A program made the position numbers and the translations under genes. A DNA stretch of 6,480 nt from Rhodocyclaceae bacterium (GTDB lineage Bacteria; Pseudomonadota; Gammaproteobacteria; Burkholderiales; Rhodocyclaceae), in NCBI GenBank assembly GCA_013821865.1, contig PNJM01000153.1, forward strand, positions 1 to 6,480. The letters run 5' to 3'. The notes under the pieces were generated by a model that made no database searches, was not told the origin of the DNA, and saw only the letters and a program-made list of their open reading frames with translations. Below, one piece after another: positions 1 to 6,480 of this stretch. How positions within the stretch are numbered: the first letter of the stretch is position 1; the number at the start of each line of letters is the position of its first letter.

Positions 1-1
1 C

Positions 2-1368
2 CCGGCGCGTGCCCTGCATGCCGGCGACGAGGAGCGGGCATTCGCCGGGCTGCCCGCGCCGTGGGCAGGCATGCTGCCGATGGCGGCGGGCCTGCTGCTG
101 GCGCTGGCGCCGCCGCTGGATGGCCTGCCGTATTTCGGCTACTGCTCGATCGCCCTGCTGCTGCTCGGCAGCATCGCCCTGCTGCCGCGCGCGGCGGCCG
201 CGATGTTCTCCGCGCTGCCGCTGCCCCGCGCGGCCGTTCCCCAACTCGCGCTGCTGCAACTGAAGGGCGCGCCGGGGCAGGCGTCGGTGAGCCTGGCGCC
301 TCTTGTCGCCAGCATCGCCCTGGCAACCGCCATGAGCATCATGGTCGCTTCCTTCCGCACTTCGCTCATCGATTGGCTGGATCGCGTGCTGCCCGCCGAA
401 CTCTACCTGCGTGCCGGCAGCGCGGGGGATACCGGATTCTTCACCCCGGACGAGCAGGCGCGGATTGCCATGCTGCCGGGCGTGCGCCGCGTCGACTTCC
501 TGCGCAGCGACACGGTGCCGGTGGCGCCCGGCAAGCCGCGCCTCGTGCTTCTGGCGGGAGCGGTCGATCGCGCGGCGCCGGAGCGCCATCTGCCGCTGAC
601 CGGCCGTGCGGTCGCGGCGGAAGCCGGAGAAACACCGCTGTGGGCGAGCGAGGTGGCAGCCGATGTGCACGGCTGGCGCGTCGGCGAGCGGATCGAACTG
701 ATTCTCGCCGGGCGCAGCGCGCGCTTTCTCGTGGCCGGCGTGTGGCGGGATTACGCGCGCGCGCAAGGGGCGATTGCAATCGAGCGGCAAGTCTATATCG
801 CGCTGACCGGCGACGAGCGCGCCAACGATGCGGCGCTGTGGCTGGAACCCGGCGCGAGTCCCGAGGCGGTGCGGCGCGCGGCCACCGCGCTGCTGCCCCG
901 GGGCAGCGTGGAAGCGGCGCTGCCGTCCGAGTTGCGCCAGTTCTCGCTCGCGCTGTTCGATCGGACCTTCGCCGCCACCTATGCACTGGAAGGCGTGGCC
1001 GTGGCGATCGGCCTCGCCGGGTTGTCGGCGAGCTTCGCCGCGCTGGTGCTGGCGCGCCGGCGCGAGTTCGGCGTTCTGCGCCACCTCGGCATGCGCCCGC
1101 GCGAGATAGGCGCCATGCTGGCAACGCAAGGCGCGCTGCTCGGCAGCGTCGCCCTGGCGGTGGGGCTCTCGCTGGGCTGGCTGGTCAGCCTGATCCTGAT
1201 CCATGTCGTCAATCGCCAGTCCTTCCACTGGAGCATGGATCTCGCGATCCCCTGGGGCGAACTCCTGCTTTTTGCCGGCACTCTGCTGGTGCTGGCGGTA
1301 GCCACGGCGGCGATCAGCGGCAGGCAGGCGATGCGGCGCGAGGCGGTTCTGGCCGTGAAGGAGGACTG

Positions 1369-1372
<4 letters not shown>
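2..1372 (+). CDS. ABC transporter permease, FtsX-like family, C-terminal half (5' truncated by window edge)
   Basis: The membrane subunit of a MacB/LolC-type ABC transporter, probably working with a separate ATPase to move or extract a substrate at the inner membrane. The frame is open from base 2 with no start, so the window holds about 456 residues of a protein that in this family often has two FtsX domains and around 800 residues. Visible in order: two hydrophobic helices (about 74-115 and 131-190), a third (about 284-355) ending in an amphipathic stretch, a soluble and probably periplasmic domain (about 400-960), then the three-helix FtsX core (about 970-1045, 1115-1205 and 1255-1320). 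After the first core helix comes the basic cytoplasmic motif RRREFGVLRHLGM, typical of FtsX permeases and thought to face the ATPase. The ATG at 71 is not taken as the start, because the frame continues upstream and that ATG begins directly at a membrane helix. The stop overlaps the next gene's GTG. Family is confident; substrate is unknown. Confidence 0.88.
1358..1365 (+). promoter_or_regulatory. Strong ribosome binding site for the AttH-like gene
   Basis: The sequence AAGGAGGA lies inside the last codons of the permease gene, four bases after its GGAGG core before the GTG at 1369. It decides the GTG as the start, and together with the GTGA stop/start overlap it suggests translationally coupled expression of permease and secreted partner. 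Confidence 0.8.
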
Positions 1373-5039
<3,667 letters not shown>

Positions 5040-5043
<4 letters not shown>

Positions 5044-5323
5044 AGGCCTACCTCATCGCCCAGGCGGACGTGAGTAACCCGGAGCAGTACGAGGGCTACA
5101 AGAAGCTCGCCGGCGAGGCCGTGGCGAAATACGGCGGCCGCTACATCGTGCGCGGCGGCGCCACGCATCTGCTCGAAGGCAACTGGAACCCGCCGCGGCT
5201 GGTGGTACTGGAGTTCGATACGCTGGAGCAGGCCAAGCGCTTCTACGATTCGCCCGAGTACCGGGCGGCGAGGAAGCAGCGCCAGGGCGCGGCGCGGATG
5301 AACATGCTGGTAGTGGAAGGAAT

Positions 5324-5327
<4 letters not shown>
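5040..5327 (+). CDS. DUF1330 family protein (ferredoxin-like alpha/beta barrel)
   Basis: A 95-residue protein recognised as DUF1330 (PF07045), a family of small cytoplasmic proteins with the dimeric alpha/beta barrel fold; function unknown. Visible features: beta-strand start AYLIAQADV (3-11), [19 protein letters not shown] (17-35), the family signature VRGG (37-40) followed by LEGNW (45-49), RLVVLEFDT (53-61) and the closing [14 protein letters not shown] (68-81). Length is normal for the family, and there is no signal peptide or membrane helix. Its ATG overlaps the kdsA stop as ATGA and has GGAG five bases upstream, so it is cotranslated with kdsA. The TAG stop lies within a palindromic element, so the last one or two codons may have been set by that element. 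Related folds occur in monooxygenases and isomerases, but I see no basis to assign a reaction here. Confidence 0.9.

Positions 5328-6480
<1,153 letters not shown>

Noticed and set aside
61..1368. In-frame upstream extension of the AttH-like protein to position 61
   Set aside because: This part is Arg/Ala-rich and out of frame over the permease; the signal peptide and ribosome site place the true start at 1369.

Overview
This is a GC-rich (by eye about two thirds G+C), densely packed stretch of a Gram-negative chromosome with every gene on the + strand. The gene order pyrG-kdsA-(small gene)-eno, the KDO (LPS) synthesis enzyme and the protein sequences point to a betaproteobacterium, perhaps Rhodocyclales or Nitrosomonadales-like. 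That placement is an inference from gene order and sequence feel, not from a search.

Region 1 (1-2433) is the end of an envelope module. It holds the C-terminal half of an FtsX-type ABC transporter permease, cut by the window's left edge. A 4-base GTGA overlap couples it to a secreted lipocalin-like protein of the AttH/CrtC family. By analogy with AttEFGH-type loci, the ATPase and the rest of the permease should lie just upstream.

Region 2 (2434-2524) is a 91-base intergenic gap carrying a plausible sigma70-type promoter for the next operon. It has no convincing terminator.

Region 3 (2525-6480) is a housekeeping operon: pyrG (CTP synthase), kdsA (KDO-8-phosphate synthase), a 95-residue DUF1330 protein and eno (enolase, cut by the right edge). 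The first three are chained by ATGA start/stop overlaps. A REP-like palindrome sits between the DUF1330 stop and eno. There is a metabolic thread: enolase makes phosphoenolpyruvate, KdsA condenses it with arabinose-5-phosphate to KDO-8-P, and CTP from PyrG is then used to activate KDO as CMP-KDO for LPS. The DUF1330 protein has no known role in this thread.

I see no prophage, CRISPR array, transposase, tRNA or rRNA, and no clear sign of an undescribed system. The most noteworthy points are the metal-dependent type of KdsA, the DUF1330 gene embedded in a core operon, the palindrome that donates a stop codon, and the pyrG leader without a Shine-Dalgarno sequence.
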